Shown here: positions 15,274 through 21,632 of the stretch, in pieces
Layout: each line of letters starts with the position of its first letter
Position numbering within the stretch: position 1 is the stretch's first letter
Source of the DNA: a virus
Length of the DNA: 27,352 bases
Virus record (IMG/VR): IMGVR_UViG_3300025154_000336
Location: 1-27,352 of that record
Strand: one strand, 5' to 3'
Made by a program: the position numbers and the translations under genes
The notes under the pieces: generated by a model
Database searches by the model: none
What the model saw: the letters and a program-made list of their open reading frames with translations, nothing else
Told to the model about the DNA's origin: nothing

Positions 15274-16455
15274 CTATCGCCGGATGGCGACAGGCCTTTT
15301 TATGGGTACGTCTATTGGCGTCGGGCTGGTGACGTTGTCCATGAGGAGGACCGCGTCTTCGCCTGGCGGCAGGTAGTGGCCGTATAGGTCGAGGGTGATG
15401 GATGGTTTGGCGTGGCCCAGGATCGTGCTAACCTGGATCAGGGGGATGCCGTTGTGCAGCATGATGGTGGCTGCGGTGTGGCGCATGTCGTGGATGCGGA
15501 TGATGGGGTTGCCGGCGGCGGCGCTGAGGCGCTGGAATTGGGGGCGCACGATGTCGGGGTGCTGGGGGTTGCCGACGGTTGAGGGGAAGACGAGGTCATT
15601 CTCGCTCCAGCGGGCTTTGGCGATTTTGCGGGCCAGGGTGATCAGGTCTTGTTGGCGGCGCAGGGCGTCGAGGAGGTTGGGGCCAATTTTGATGAGGCGG
15701 CGGGCGTTTTTGGTTTTGGGGGCGGCGAAGGACCAGCCACGGCCGCTGGGGTGCCGGGTGACCTGGCGTTGGACGCGGATGGTGGAGTCTAGCCAGTCGA
15801 CGTCTGTCCATTGGAGGCCGCAGATTTCGCCGATGCGCATGCCGGTGGTCAGGGCCAGGCGGTAGAGGTTTTCGTTTCGGTGCCCGGCCACTACAACCAT
15901 GAAGGAGCTGACCTGGGTTTCATTCCAGACCTGAAGGTCTGTGTCTTCGTCGTTCGTGGTGCTGGGTACCTGGGGCAGGTCTACCAGCTCGGCAGGGTTG
16001 CGGGTGATGATGCTGTATTTGAGGGCGTAGTCGAGGGCGGGGCGCAGGATGTCGGAGTGCATGATTTCGAGGGTGCGCTGCTTTGGCTTTTTGACGATGA
16101 ATTTGTTGTAGGCGTCCTGGATGATGAGGGGGGTGAGGTCGGCCAGCTTTCTGGCGCCCAGCAGGGGTTTGAGGTGCAGGCGGATGGTCCGTTCGTAGAG
16201 GGCGCGGGTGTTGGGGCGGAGTTTGGTCTTGGTTTTGTACCAGAGGTCTACGATTTTTGAGACGGTGGTGTTGTAGGCGTCGATGTTGAGGCCGCCGGCT
16301 TTCTGGTTGGCCATTTCGCGCAGCCAGTCGCGGGCCTGGGCTTGTTTTTTGAAGCTCTTGCCAATGCGGCGGCCATCCAGGGTGATTTGGGCGCGCCAGG
16401 ATCCGGAGGGTAGTTGGGAGAGGGAGCCTTCGTGGTTTAGGCGGCGGATGGCCAT
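15274..16455 (-). CDS. int: Tyrosine site-specific integrase
   Basis: The 393-residue protein has the three-part phage integrase layout. An N-terminal AP2-like arm-binding domain (about 1-50; SGSWRAQITLDGRRIGKSF) is followed by a SAM-like core-binding domain (about 60-155) and a catalytic domain (about 175-365). All catalytic positions are visible: R207 in TTGMRIGE, K247 in APKTKN, H322 and R325 in HDMRHT, H348 in LGHAKP, and nucleophile Y358 in LDLYGHY. It would integrate and, with an excisionase, excise the phage. The ATG has no Shine-Dalgarno sequence because a dispersed repeat abuts it, so low or coupled translation is possible. It is the last gene of the minus-strand lysogeny block. Confidence 0.95.
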   Translation of the reverse strand: MAIRRLNHEGSLSQLPSGSWRAQITLDGRRIGKSFKKQAQARDWLREMANQKAGGLNIDAYNTTVSKIVDLWYKTKTKLRPNTRALYERTIRLHLKPLLGARKLADLTPLIIQDAYNKFIVKKPKQRTLEIMHSDILRPALDYALKYSIITRNPAELVDLPQVPSTTNDEDTDLQVWNETQVSSFMVVVAGHRNENLYRLALTTGMRIGEICGLQWTDVDWLDSTIRVQRQVTRHPSGRGWSFAAPKTKNARRLIKIGPNLLDALRRQQDLITLARKIAKARWSENDLVFPSTVGNPQHPDIVRPQFQRLSAAAGNPIIRIHDMRHTAATIMLHNGIPLIQVSTILGHAKPSITLDLYGHYLPPGEDAVLLMDNVTSPTPIDVPIKRPVAIRR

Positions 16456-16457
16456 GT

Positions 16458-16495
16458 GTCAGTAGTCAGTAGACTGTAGCCAGTAAATACAGGGG
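16458..16495. repeat. Dispersed 7-nt-period repeat, copy 3
   Basis: GTCAGTAGTCAGTAGACTGT is followed by AGCCAGTAAATACAGG. It fills the whole gap between the HicB stop codon and the integrase start codon, displacing any ribosome-binding site for the integrase. Confidence 0.7.
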
Positions 16496-16840
16496 TCAGC
16501 GGGCGGAGACCAGTTGGAAGACGGAGAAGACGGCGTGCTCTTGGTTTTGGGTAACTACTGCTTCCCATAACTGGGCGCCGGCTGTGGAGACGGTGGCGAA
16601 TGAGGTTGGCTCTGGGACGGGGAGGCCGTCTTCGAGAAGGCTGTAGATAAAGTCGGCCCGGGCCGAGACAAGGTTTTGAAGGGCTTCTTCGGGGGTTTGG
16701 CCCTGGGCGTGGCAGCCTTCGATGTCCTGGCACGAGGCGAAGTAGATGGGTTCGCCGGTGGTGGTCTCGTCCAGGCGAACTTCATAGCGGTATGGACGGT
16801 TGGCCAGTTGCGTAGCTTGTTTAAGAAGGATCTGGTTCAT
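16496..16840 (-). CDS. hicB: HicB-family antitoxin
   Basis: The 114-residue protein shows the HicB partial-RNase-H fold pattern: YRYEVRLDETTTGEPIYFAS, the DIEGCHAQGQTPEEAL motif near residues 38-53 and 'NLVSARADFIYSLLEDGLPV'. The C-terminal 30 residues are variable and lack an obvious HTH or ribbon-helix-helix DNA-binding domain. HicB binds and masks the HicA ribonuclease, and often represses its own operon. Its start overlaps the 3' end of hicA by 20 nt, and AAGGA lies 7 nt before the ATG inside hicA, so the two are translationally coupled in the order toxin then antitoxin. Confidence 0.85.
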   Translation of the reverse strand: MNQILLKQATQLANRPYRYEVRLDETTTGEPIYFASCQDIEGCHAQGQTPEEALQNLVSARADFIYSLLEDGLPVPEPTSFATVSTAGAQLWEAVVTQNQEHAVFSVFQLVSAR

Positions 16841-17099
16841 GGTTGGTGTCCTTTCTTTGTAACTCTAAAAGTTGGTCTATCAGTTTGACTGCCTGCTCGA
16901 CGTATCCACGGGCAAGGGTGACGTGGCGCGGGAGGGTGGTGCGTAGATGCTGGTGATCGGGGTGCTTGACGATGTCGTGATTGCTACCATTTATTATAAC
17001 AAAACCATGGCCCAGATAGAGGGTATCTAGGTCAGCACGTTTCCAGCCGGCCTTGGAACGGCGCATTCGTTTGAGCAACCTGGCTGCTTTGGTGGTCAT
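16821..17099 (-). CDS. hicA: HicA-family mRNA interferase toxin
   Basis: The 92-residue protein has the small double-stranded RNA-binding-like HicA core. A helix with 'WKRADLDTLYLGHGF' is followed by 'GSNHDIVKHP', where H41 sits at the catalytic histidine position, and then 'LPRHVTLARGYVEQAVKLI' replaces the usual P-x-H-x-x-L ending. HicA cleaves mRNA until HicB binds it. The N-terminal 15 residues are basic and longer than in many HicA proteins. Its ATG overlaps the stop of the DUF6941-like gene (ATGA), so three genes form one unit. In a prophage such a pair can stabilise lysogeny or act in abortive infection; that role is inference. Confidence 0.82.
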   Translation of the reverse strand: MTTKAARLLKRMRRSKAGWKRADLDTLYLGHGFVIINGSNHDIVKHPDHQHLRTTLPRHVTLARGYVEQAVKLIDQLLELQRKDTNHEPDPS

Positions 17100-17512
17100 T
17101 GTTGAGCTGGGGCGGAAACATCCAGGGTTTCGACCAAGAGAGAGAGGCTGCTTTTGTGATCTTTGTCTACGATGAGGACGAAACTGTAGGGGCCGGGAAC
17201 AGGAAAGACGACATCACGGATGGCAATAATGGCGTTGATTTCGGGCTTTTGGCCTTTGGTGCGGTGGGGAACTTGCATTTCGCTACCTACTTCAAGAAGG
17301 CGGTGGCCGTCTGGGTCGAGAAGCAAGATACGGAGGTCGCGGGTTTGACCGTCTTCGCCGAGATCGGCTTCCAGTTTGACGATGAGGTGCATGGATGGGT
17401 GACGGGCAGGAAACTGGCGGGCGTAGATGACGCTGAATATGCCCATGATGTTCAGTTTACCTTCGGCGGTGAGATTGGCGTAGTCGGCGGTAAGAAAGAG
17501 GGAGGTGTGCAT
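17096..17512 (-). CDS. DUF6941-like conserved protein upstream of hicAB
   Basis: The 138-residue protein has a recognisable pattern: LFLTADYANLTAEGKLNIMG at residues 5-24, then 'FSVIYARQFPARHPSMHLIVKLE', a beta-rich middle, and 'FPVPGPYSFVLIVDKDHKSS' near the C-terminus. I associate this 'cDYAN..eGKLNi.GiF' pattern with DUF6941, whose function is unknown. The fold looks like a beta sandwich with no catalytic motif. It is transcribed with hicA and hicB (ATGA overlap with hicA), so it may modify or control the toxin pair, or simply share the promoter. The start has only a weak ribosome-binding site. Confidence 0.6.
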   Translation of the reverse strand: MHTSLFLTADYANLTAEGKLNIMGIFSVIYARQFPARHPSMHLIVKLEADLGEDGQTRDLRILLLDPDGHRLLEVGSEMQVPHRTKGQKPEINAIIAIRDVVFPVPGPYSFVLIVDKDHKSSLSLLVETLDVSAPAQQ

Positions 17513-17526
17513 AGTCTATTCTTTTG

Positions 17527-18357
17527 TCACGGCTTGGTTGTGATTTCCAGGGTCCAGGGGCCTTCAGCATGGATTGTGATCATGAATGTCTTTCTATCAA
17601 GTACAACGGTACCCTGATAGGGAGCGATTTCGTTGATCAGTAAATCACGGCCGGATGCGGTGTATCCCCAAACAGCGAAGTTTCCCCTTCCAGTAGCATC
17701 TGCTTTCAGCAAGTCGGGGATGCTGGTAGTAAGAACAATGACATCGTCTCCTTCGCCTGTGATGGTGCTGGGGATGGCCTCGGCACGTACGTAATCTTTT
17801 GTGAATGGGTAGACGTTGATTTCCCAGGGGCCAGACGCAGTTACTTCAAAGCGGGTAGTATTTTCGGTGATATCAATCAGCAGGGTGCCATGGTAGCTAC
17901 CGATGGTGTTGACCAGTAGGTCTATTTTTTCGCCATCCGCAGAGTAGTTGAATATAGAAAAATTACCTCCACCGGTATATCTGATTTTCAGAAGCGCTGC
18001 GCCATCCCATTTCGAGAGGTCTACCACGCTGTCACCTGTGCCGGTCAATATGATGGGGTCTGGGGCGGGGGTCGGCGTGTTTGTTGGAACGGGGGTGTTG
18101 GTAGGCGCAGTAGTATTTGTGGGCGCAGGTGTGTCTGTGGGACCTGTGGTATTTGTTGGGACAGGGGTCTCTGTGGGTGCGGTGGTTTTAGTTGGCTGAG
18201 CAGTCTGTGTTTGTTTTTCGGCGGCAACTTCGGTTAGCGAGGCTTTGCCGGCCGGGGTAGCATTGTAAATAGCAGCGGCGGTGATGCAGATAATACAGAG
18301 GGCGATCAATGCACCGACAATAATGAGAAGCGGTTTAGAGATTTTATTGGTTTTCAT
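17527..18357 (-). CDS. PT-rich, membrane-anchored surface protein with two tandem beta domains
   Basis: The 276-residue protein has an N-terminal membrane anchor (about residues 9-31), a Pro/Thr/Asn-rich stalk (about 48-98) made of PTNT/PTET units, and two related beta domains (about 105-184 and 200-273). The two domains share G-x-G-D-x-V/D-V, GGGNFSIFNYSA versus GRGNFAVWGYTA, LL-x-N-x-I-x-x-Y-x-GT, and an ending ASGPWEINV versus AEGPWTLEI. They therefore arose by duplication. Such PT stalks are common in Chloroflexota surface proteins. AAAGGGG lies about 9 nt before the ATG. In a lysogen it would face outside and could alter phage adsorption, as known lysogenic-conversion proteins do; that role is inference. 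Confidence 0.7.
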   Translation of the reverse strand: MKTNKISKPLLIIVGALIALCIICITAAAIYNATPAGKASLTEVAAEKQTQTAQPTKTTAPTETPVPTNTTGPTDTPAPTNTTAPTNTPVPTNTPTPAPDPIILTGTGDSVVDLSKWDGAALLKIRYTGGGNFSIFNYSADGEKIDLLVNTIGSYHGTLLIDITENTTRFEVTASGPWEINVYPFTKDYVRAEAIPSTITGEGDDVIVLTTSIPDLLKADATGRGNFAVWGYTASGRDLLINEIAPYQGTVVLDRKTFMITIHAEGPWTLEITTKP

Positions 18358-18399
18358 ATATATTCCCCTTTCGGGTGTTTCTGTGGAAACGGTTGAGAT

Positions 18400-18930
18400 T
18401 TATGCCCTGGGTGAGAGGGCGACGCCGGCGGTGGCGATGAATTTGACGGTGGCGCCGATGATGGTTACAACTACGGCAGCGAGGGCGACGGGGAGGATGA
18501 AGGCGAGGATGGGCGAGCGGGGGATGATGACGGGGGTGAGGTAGGCGCCGGCCATAGATACGGTGATGACGGCCAGGCCGGTGTAGAGGGTTTTGAGGCT
18601 GAGGGCCGATTTGTGCAGGTAGGCGATGGGAGCCGAGAAGGAGAGCGCCAGGCTGATCAGGGCCTGGAAGAGGGATAATGGGCCGGCCAGGTTGGCGAGC
18701 CCAATGGCGGCGCCGATCAGCGAAGCGGCAAGGATCAGGCGGCCGTAGTTAAAGGTGCTCAGGTAGCGGAGCTGGGCGGCGATCAGGAGCAAGGCGATGT
18801 GGATGCGCCGGAACGGTGGTACGTTGTTAAATGTTGCGGGGTCGAGTTTTGGCGGCGCCTGGGGCGCTGGCGCGCTGGGCGTTGGGTTGGGATTGGTCAA
18901 TGATCTCTTGGATTTTTCTTTTTTCTTCAT
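18400..18930 (-). CDS. Multi-spanning membrane protein of the lysogeny block
   Basis: The 176-residue protein has a basic, Pro-rich cytoplasmic-looking N-tail (1-42) followed by about four to five hydrophobic segments (roughly 44-56, 65-81, 89-104, 111-133 and 140-168). No family motif is recognised. The only ATG that gives this frame lies inside the repressor gene, so the two overlap by 104 nt in different frames and the first 34 residues share DNA with the repressor's C-terminus. No strong ribosome-binding site is seen, which fits coupling to repressor translation. It could be a superinfection-exclusion protein, but nothing in the sequence proves this. Confidence 0.6.
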   Translation of the reverse strand: MKKKEKSKRSLTNPNPTPSAPAPQAPPKLDPATFNNVPPFRRIHIALLLIAAQLRYLSTFNYGRLILAASLIGAAIGLANLAGPLSLFQALISLALSFSAPIAYLHKSALSLKTLYTGLAVITVSMAGAYLTPVIIPRSPILAFILPVALAAVVVTIIGATVKFIATAGVALSPRA

Positions 18931-19207
18931 CCGTTAGTATTCCCCAATTGGTTGTTATTTCGGTAAGAAGCGGATCGGGCGTGGCGATATTGAGGATGTC
19001 GTAGACTTCAACGCCGTATCTAGCAATGAGTTTTGATATAGAGTCTTGAGACCGAGGAACGCTACCACCTTTTGGTTTCATCCACAAAGACATGAGCGAT
19101 TGGGAAACGCCAATATATTCGGCAAAATCGGAGATGGTTTTTTCACGACCAACAGCATTGCCGCGCCATTCAACGTATTTGAGGGTAATCCAATCGCTAA
19201 ATCTCAT
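18827..19207 (-). CDS. HTH repressor-like protein (lysogeny regulator)
   Basis: With the ATG at 19207 the product is 126 residues. An in-frame ATG at 19246 is rejected because it lies upstream of the predicted -10 box. Residues about 20-65 form an XRE-type helix-turn-helix: KTISDFAEYIGVSQSLMSLW has the helix-G-V-S-helix pattern, followed by a helix with 'SISKLIARYGVEVYDIL'. The C-terminus is a charged helix and an Ala/Pro-rich tail, with no LexA-type Ser/Lys protease domain, so it is not a cleavable CI of the lambda kind. It is transcribed divergently from the early operon across a shared operator region, the expected place for the phage repressor. Confidence 0.75.
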   Translation of the reverse strand: MRFSDWITLKYVEWRGNAVGREKTISDFAEYIGVSQSLMSLWMKPKGGSVPRSQDSISKLIARYGVEVYDILNIATPDPLLTEITTNWGILTDEEKRKIQEIIDQSQPNAQRASAPGAAKTRPRNI

Positions 19208-19225
19208 AAGTGAATTGTAAAGCAT

Positions 19226-19253
19226 ATTATATAAACTGCTTGACATTTCAAAA
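19226..19253 (-). promoter_or_regulatory. Promoter of the repressor / lysogeny operon
   Basis: On the minus strand TTTTGA (19253-19248) and a perfect TATAAT (19231-19226) are 16 bp apart. Initiation near 19219 would give a leader of only about 12 nt before the ATG at 19207. The -35 box of the opposing early promoter lies within its spacer, so the two promoters cannot be occupied together. Confidence 0.55.
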
Positions 19254-19268
19254 GTATTCTGCTAACAT
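19240..19268 (+). promoter_or_regulatory. Early-operon promoter (consensus -35, extended -10)
   Basis: TTGACA at 19240-19245 and TAACAT at 19263-19268 are separated by exactly 17 bp, and TGC directly before the -10 box gives an extended -10. Initiation is expected near 19275, about 37 nt before the ATG of the ribbon-helix-helix gene. It is the strongest promoter match I see in the window. Confidence 0.75.
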
Positions 19269-19281
19269 ACAAGAGACTTGT
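19269..19281. promoter_or_regulatory. Operator candidate ACAAG-AGA-CTTGT
   Basis: A perfect 5-bp inverted repeat with a 3-bp centre lies directly after the early -10 box, covering the expected start of transcription. Either the XRE-type repressor or the ribbon-helix-helix protein could bind here. Only one clear copy is visible, so cooperative multi-operator control is not shown. Confidence 0.45.
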
Positions 19282-19311
19282 TATATACGAGTTACTCAAG
19301 GAGATTACGGA

Positions 19312-19524
19312 ATGGCTGAAGAAGCTGAGAAGATGCTTAATGTACGATTGAAGGGGCCGGAAATGTTGATGCTGGATGCGCTGTGTCGGCGTGAGATGCG
19401 GACGCAGTCCGGCATGATCCGATGGTTGATTGCTCGTGAGTACCAAAAGACTCTGCCGGCCGAGATATTACCGGTCCAGGATGAAGCGGCGACGACTCCG
19501 GTGATCCATAACAGCGAGGTCTAA
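19312..19524 (+). CDS. Ribbon-helix-helix (Arc/CopG-like) early regulator
   Basis: Started at the ATG at 19312, which has AAGGAG 8 nt upstream, the protein is 70 residues. Residues about 8-45 match a ribbon-helix-helix: the strand MLNVRLKGPEM, helix 'LMLDALCRREM', turn 'RTQSGMIRWLIAREY'. Proteins of this kind bind DNA as dimers through the strand pair. As the first gene of the early operon facing the repressor it holds the Cro-like or Arc-like position. The C-terminal 20 residues are probably disordered. The frame continues upstream of 19312, but that part overlaps the promoter and is not expected to be translated. Confidence 0.75.
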   Translation: MAEEAEKMLNVRLKGPEMLMLDALCRREMRTQSGMIRWLIAREYQKTLPAEILPVQDEAATTPVIHNSEV

Positions 19525-19525
19525 A

Positions 19526-19873
19526 ATGAGCGAAGAGATCGGCGGTTATGTCGTTCTTCCGACTGCGGTGATTGATATCGCTGATCCGCTTGAGCCAAGA
19601 GCGGACCTGGCTTCGATGATCGGGCCGGCGCCAACGCCGGAATGGGCGCTGAACCTGGACCTGCTGACTGTCGATGAGGCAGCGCAGGTGTTGAAGTGCG
19701 GGGCCAGTACGGTGTACCGGGCGATCAAAGACGGAAAGCTGGCGTCGCTGAGATTCGGGCGGTGCGTGAGGGTACGCCGGGTTGACCTGGCGGCGTTTGT
19801 GAGCCAGGCGGCATTGGTTAATAGTAGTGTAGCAGAAACAGAAGGGGAATGCAAACAAACCAGTAGTCAGTAG
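19526..19873 (+). CDS. Excisionase-like HTH protein
   Basis: The 115-residue protein contains the excisionase-family (HTH_17, MerR-like winged helix) signature at about residues 46-92: LLTVDEAAQVLKCGASTVYR, then AIKDGKLASLRFG, and VRVRRVDLAAFV. Such proteins bend DNA at attachment sites (Xis) or act as small regulators. The N-terminal 45 residues are acidic and unlike a minimal Xis. The gene begins 1 nt after the stop of the ribbon-helix-helix gene. Its last codons and stop (TAG) lie inside a dispersed heptad repeat, so the C-terminus was probably changed by repeat insertion. Confidence 0.75.
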   Translation: MSEEIGGYVVLPTAVIDIADPLEPRADLASMIGPAPTPEWALNLDLLTVDEAAQVLKCGASTVYRAIKDGKLASLRFGRCVRVRRVDLAAFVSQAALVNSSVAETEGECKQTSSQ

Positions 19874-19891
19874 TCAGTAGTCAGTAATTAC
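19860..19891. repeat. Dispersed 7-nt-period repeat, copy 4 (CAGTAGT tandem)
   Basis: CAGTAGT repeats perfectly about four times and ends with CAGTAATTACGGG. The stop codon of the excisionase-like gene is taken from the repeat. This is the most regular of the five copies in the window. Confidence 0.75.
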
Positions 19892-19902
19892 GGGAAGCTG
19901 CT

Positions 19903-20007
19903 CCGTTCGGGATAAGACCGGCTGCGTTGGTCGGGGCGATGCATCGAACGGCGGGGCGGCTGTCGAGGGGGGCCTGGGGATGATTTGAACCAGGTTCCCC
20001 CCTCGAC
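19903..20007 (+). ncRNA. Structured noncoding leader with two nested hairpins
   Basis: Hairpin A: CCGTTCG (19903-19909) with CGAACGG (19945-19951), and inside it GACC (19916-19919) with GGTC (19929-19932). Hairpin B: GTCGAGGGGGG (19962-19972) with CCCCCCTCGAC (19997-20007), extended by CCTGG (19973-19977) with CCAGG (19990-19994), leaving a 12-nt loop and a 2-nt bulge. Hairpin B is 16 bp and very stable. No T tract follows. It lies between the excisionase-like gene and the next gene's ribosome-binding site, so it could be an RNA switch, an antiterminator target, an mRNA-processing site or a DNA-level structure such as an origin. I recognise no known family. Confidence 0.45.
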
Positions 20008-20044
20008 GAGAAATCAGGAAAGGTTAGAAAAACGGAGGCATGTG

Positions 20045-20707
20045 ATGGACGAGAATATTCCTGAGGGTGTAGTTAAATTGGTAGAAGTTTGCCGGACGGC
20101 GCAGGCGGCCCGGCAGGCGACTAAGCAGATGGAAGCTGAGGCGGCGCGGTTGGCGGCTGAAGAGCGGTCGGTGCAGTGGTTGGCTCAGGTCAACCAAAAG
20201 CTGGTGCCGGAGCTGCTGCCGTATCACCAGGCGTTTGATACTCAGCGGTCGCTGTTGAAGATCCCGGGGATGGCGGAGATTGAGCTGGGTTGGCTGGGTG
20301 ACAATTATACGTCAGTCTGGGTGCGGGAGTACCAGGCGAGCTGGGCTGATTGGTACGATGGGCCAGTGTGGTCTTCGCACGAGGCTGATGGATTAGAGCA
20401 GGCGCTTGCAATGGCGAGCGATCCGGATCTGGCGGGGAGTTATGAGCGGGCGGTACGGAAGCTGCAGGAACCCAAGCCGCTCGATAGGGCGGTTCAGGAT
20501 GAAACGCAGTTGGCACTGCGGATTACGGTAACGGTACGAGTTGAGCGGGTGGGCGGATCGCTTGAGAGCTTGAACGAGTCGGCGTTTGATGCATCCGGCT
20601 CATTTTCGGCGCTGGTGAAGGCGGCCCAGATGCACGCCCAAGAGATGATCCCGGAAACTGTAGATGAGTTCTTCGATACCGAAATCGAGGCGCTGGAGGG
20701 GGAGTGA
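20045..20707 (+). CDS. Conserved-looking early protein of unknown function
   Basis: Started at the ATG at 20045, with GGAGG 6 nt upstream, the protein is 220 residues; earlier in-frame starts lie inside the stable hairpin and are unlikely. Residues 14-50 form an Ala/Arg-rich coiled helix (AQAARQATKQMEAEAARLAA). The middle is aromatic-rich (SVWVREYQASWADWYDG) and the C-terminal part has a beta strand 'ALRITVTVRVERVGG' followed by an acidic helix. No family is recognised. It heads a run of genes joined by 1-4 nt overlaps, so it is expressed with the zinc-binding and membrane proteins that follow. Confidence 0.6.
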   Translation: MDENIPEGVVKLVEVCRTAQAARQATKQMEAEAARLAAEERSVQWLAQVNQKLVPELLPYHQAFDTQRSLLKIPGMAEIELGWLGDNYTSVWVREYQASWADWYDGPVWSSHEADGLEQALAMASDPDLAGSYERAVRKLQEPKPLDRAVQDETQLALRITVTVRVERVGGSLESLNESAFDASGSFSALVKAAQMHAQEMIPETVDEFFDTEIEALEGE

Positions 20708-21150
20708 TGAACGAGATGGAGATTAGAGTCTTGAATATCCTGAAGCGGCGCGGGCCGCTGTCGCTGTGGTCGCTGCGGAGTCTGACCAAGCGCCAGGAGG
20801 AGCTGGTTGAAGCGGTGAACCAGCTCCTGGCGGATGATGTGTTGGAGTATGTGCGCGGTAAAAATGGCGCCTTGCTGCACCGGATTGTAGACCCTGAGTT
20901 GGTGATCCCGGAATACGAGGCGGACCTGTCGCAGAAGTACAACCCATTTGTAAAAAGCGGCAAAACTTGCCGGCACTGCGGGCTGGAGAAGAAGGTCAAT
21001 AAAAAGGGGCTGTGCAGCGCCTGCAATGTGCACGACAGCGGATTGGATCCGGAAATGCAGGCGCGGGTGGACAAGGTGGTGGCGAATGCGCAGCCGGGGC
21101 CGGCAGCCAGGCCGAGAGTCACGCGGAATGTCGCAGGGCGGCGGCTATGA
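20707..21150 (+). CDS. Winged-helix plus zinc-ribbon small protein
   Basis: The 147-residue protein starts at an ATG overlapping the previous stop (TGATG) and preceded by GGAGGGGAG. Residues about 1-60 look like a winged helix (MEIRVLNILKRRGPLSLWSL, then 'RQEELVEAVNQLLADDVLEYV'). Residues about 86-104 form a zinc ribbon with C-R-H-C and C-S-A-C pairs 13 residues apart. The C-tail is basic and Pro/Arg-rich. The combination suggests a DNA-binding early regulator. A restriction-blocking or replication role cannot be judged from the sequence. Confidence 0.6.
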   Translation: MNEMEIRVLNILKRRGPLSLWSLRSLTKRQEELVEAVNQLLADDVLEYVRGKNGALLHRIVDPELVIPEYEADLSQKYNPFVKSGKTCRHCGLEKKVNKKGLCSACNVHDSGLDPEMQARVDKVVANAQPGPAARPRVTRNVAGRRL

Positions 21151-21416
21151 GTATCCACGTCTGGCGGGCGCAGGTGAGCGAGGATCAACAGGCGAATAAC
21201 CTGGTGAATTACCATCGCCTGGATCAATTCGAGCTGCACCGGATCTTCCAGATGCGCAGCATCCGGGCTGAGCGCGCCCGGACCTGCCGGCATGAGTTCA
21301 TGGAACCAATCCATGGGCGCGCAGAGAGCTGGTGCCTGCGCTGCGTGTACTGCGCCGGAGTGATCAGTCTGCAATCGTCAGACAGTAGGCAGGTAGGGCA
21401 AGAGAGGTTGTTATGA
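21147..21416 (+). CDS. Small Cys/His protein
   Basis: The ATG at 21147 overlaps the previous stop (ATGA), giving 89 residues; longer frames upstream run through the preceding gene. The N-half is a helix rich in Gln and Arg (SEDQQANNLVNYHRLDQFEL). The C-half has CRHEF and WCLRCVYCAG, a possible zinc site with one Cys-His pair and two or three cysteines. The last 12 codons resemble a decayed dispersed repeat (CAGACAGTAGGCAGGTAGGG). No family is recognised. Confidence 0.5.
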   Translation: MSIHVWRAQVSEDQQANNLVNYHRLDQFELHRIFQMRSIRAERARTCRHEFMEPIHGRAESWCLRCVYCAGVISLQSSDSRQVGQERLL

Positions 21417-21622
21417 AACTAACAAAACGGGTTTTTATGGCGGTTTTGTCAGCGGCGCTGCTGGCAGCGCTGGCCTGGCTGGTGTTGGACGAGGCCGGCC
21501 TGGTGGTGGATTTTGGGCCGGTGGCCTGTGTGAGCGTGTTCAACCCGCAGAGCGGGATCGGGCGCCTGATCGGTTACTGCTCGTGGATCGGGATGCCGGC
21601 AACATGGATGATGAGTTGGTGA
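21413..21622 (+). CDS. Small membrane protein (69 residues)
   Basis: The ATG overlaps the previous stop (ATGA) and has GAGAGG upstream. The protein starts MKLTKRVFMAVLSAALLAAL and continues AWLVLDEAGLVVDFGP, so one membrane span or signal sequence is expected at residues 7-26. The remaining part carries two cysteines (VACVSVF, GYCSW) and an aromatic tail, which fits an extracellular domain with a disulphide. It is the first of several membrane proteins leading to the FtsK-like gene. Function is unknown. Confidence 0.55.
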   Translation: MKLTKRVFMAVLSAALLAALAWLVLDEAGLVVDFGPVACVSVFNPQSGIGRLIGYCSWIGMPATWMMSW

Positions 21623-21632
21623 GGAGGCTGCG

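Noticed and set aside
15811-16260. A 149-codon plus-strand frame opposite the integrase gene
   Set aside because: It is Gly/Val/Glu-rich low complexity, as expected from the high-GC opposite strand of a real gene; the integrase has all catalytic residues.
19207-19246. Longer repressor beginning at the ATG at 19246
   Set aside because: The -10 box at 19226-19231 would lie inside the coding region; the ATG at 19207 places the start downstream of the promoter.
19860-19891. Possible CRISPR or satellite array because of CAGTAGT tandem copies
   Set aside because: The units are 7 nt with no spacers, and the family is scattered at five places.
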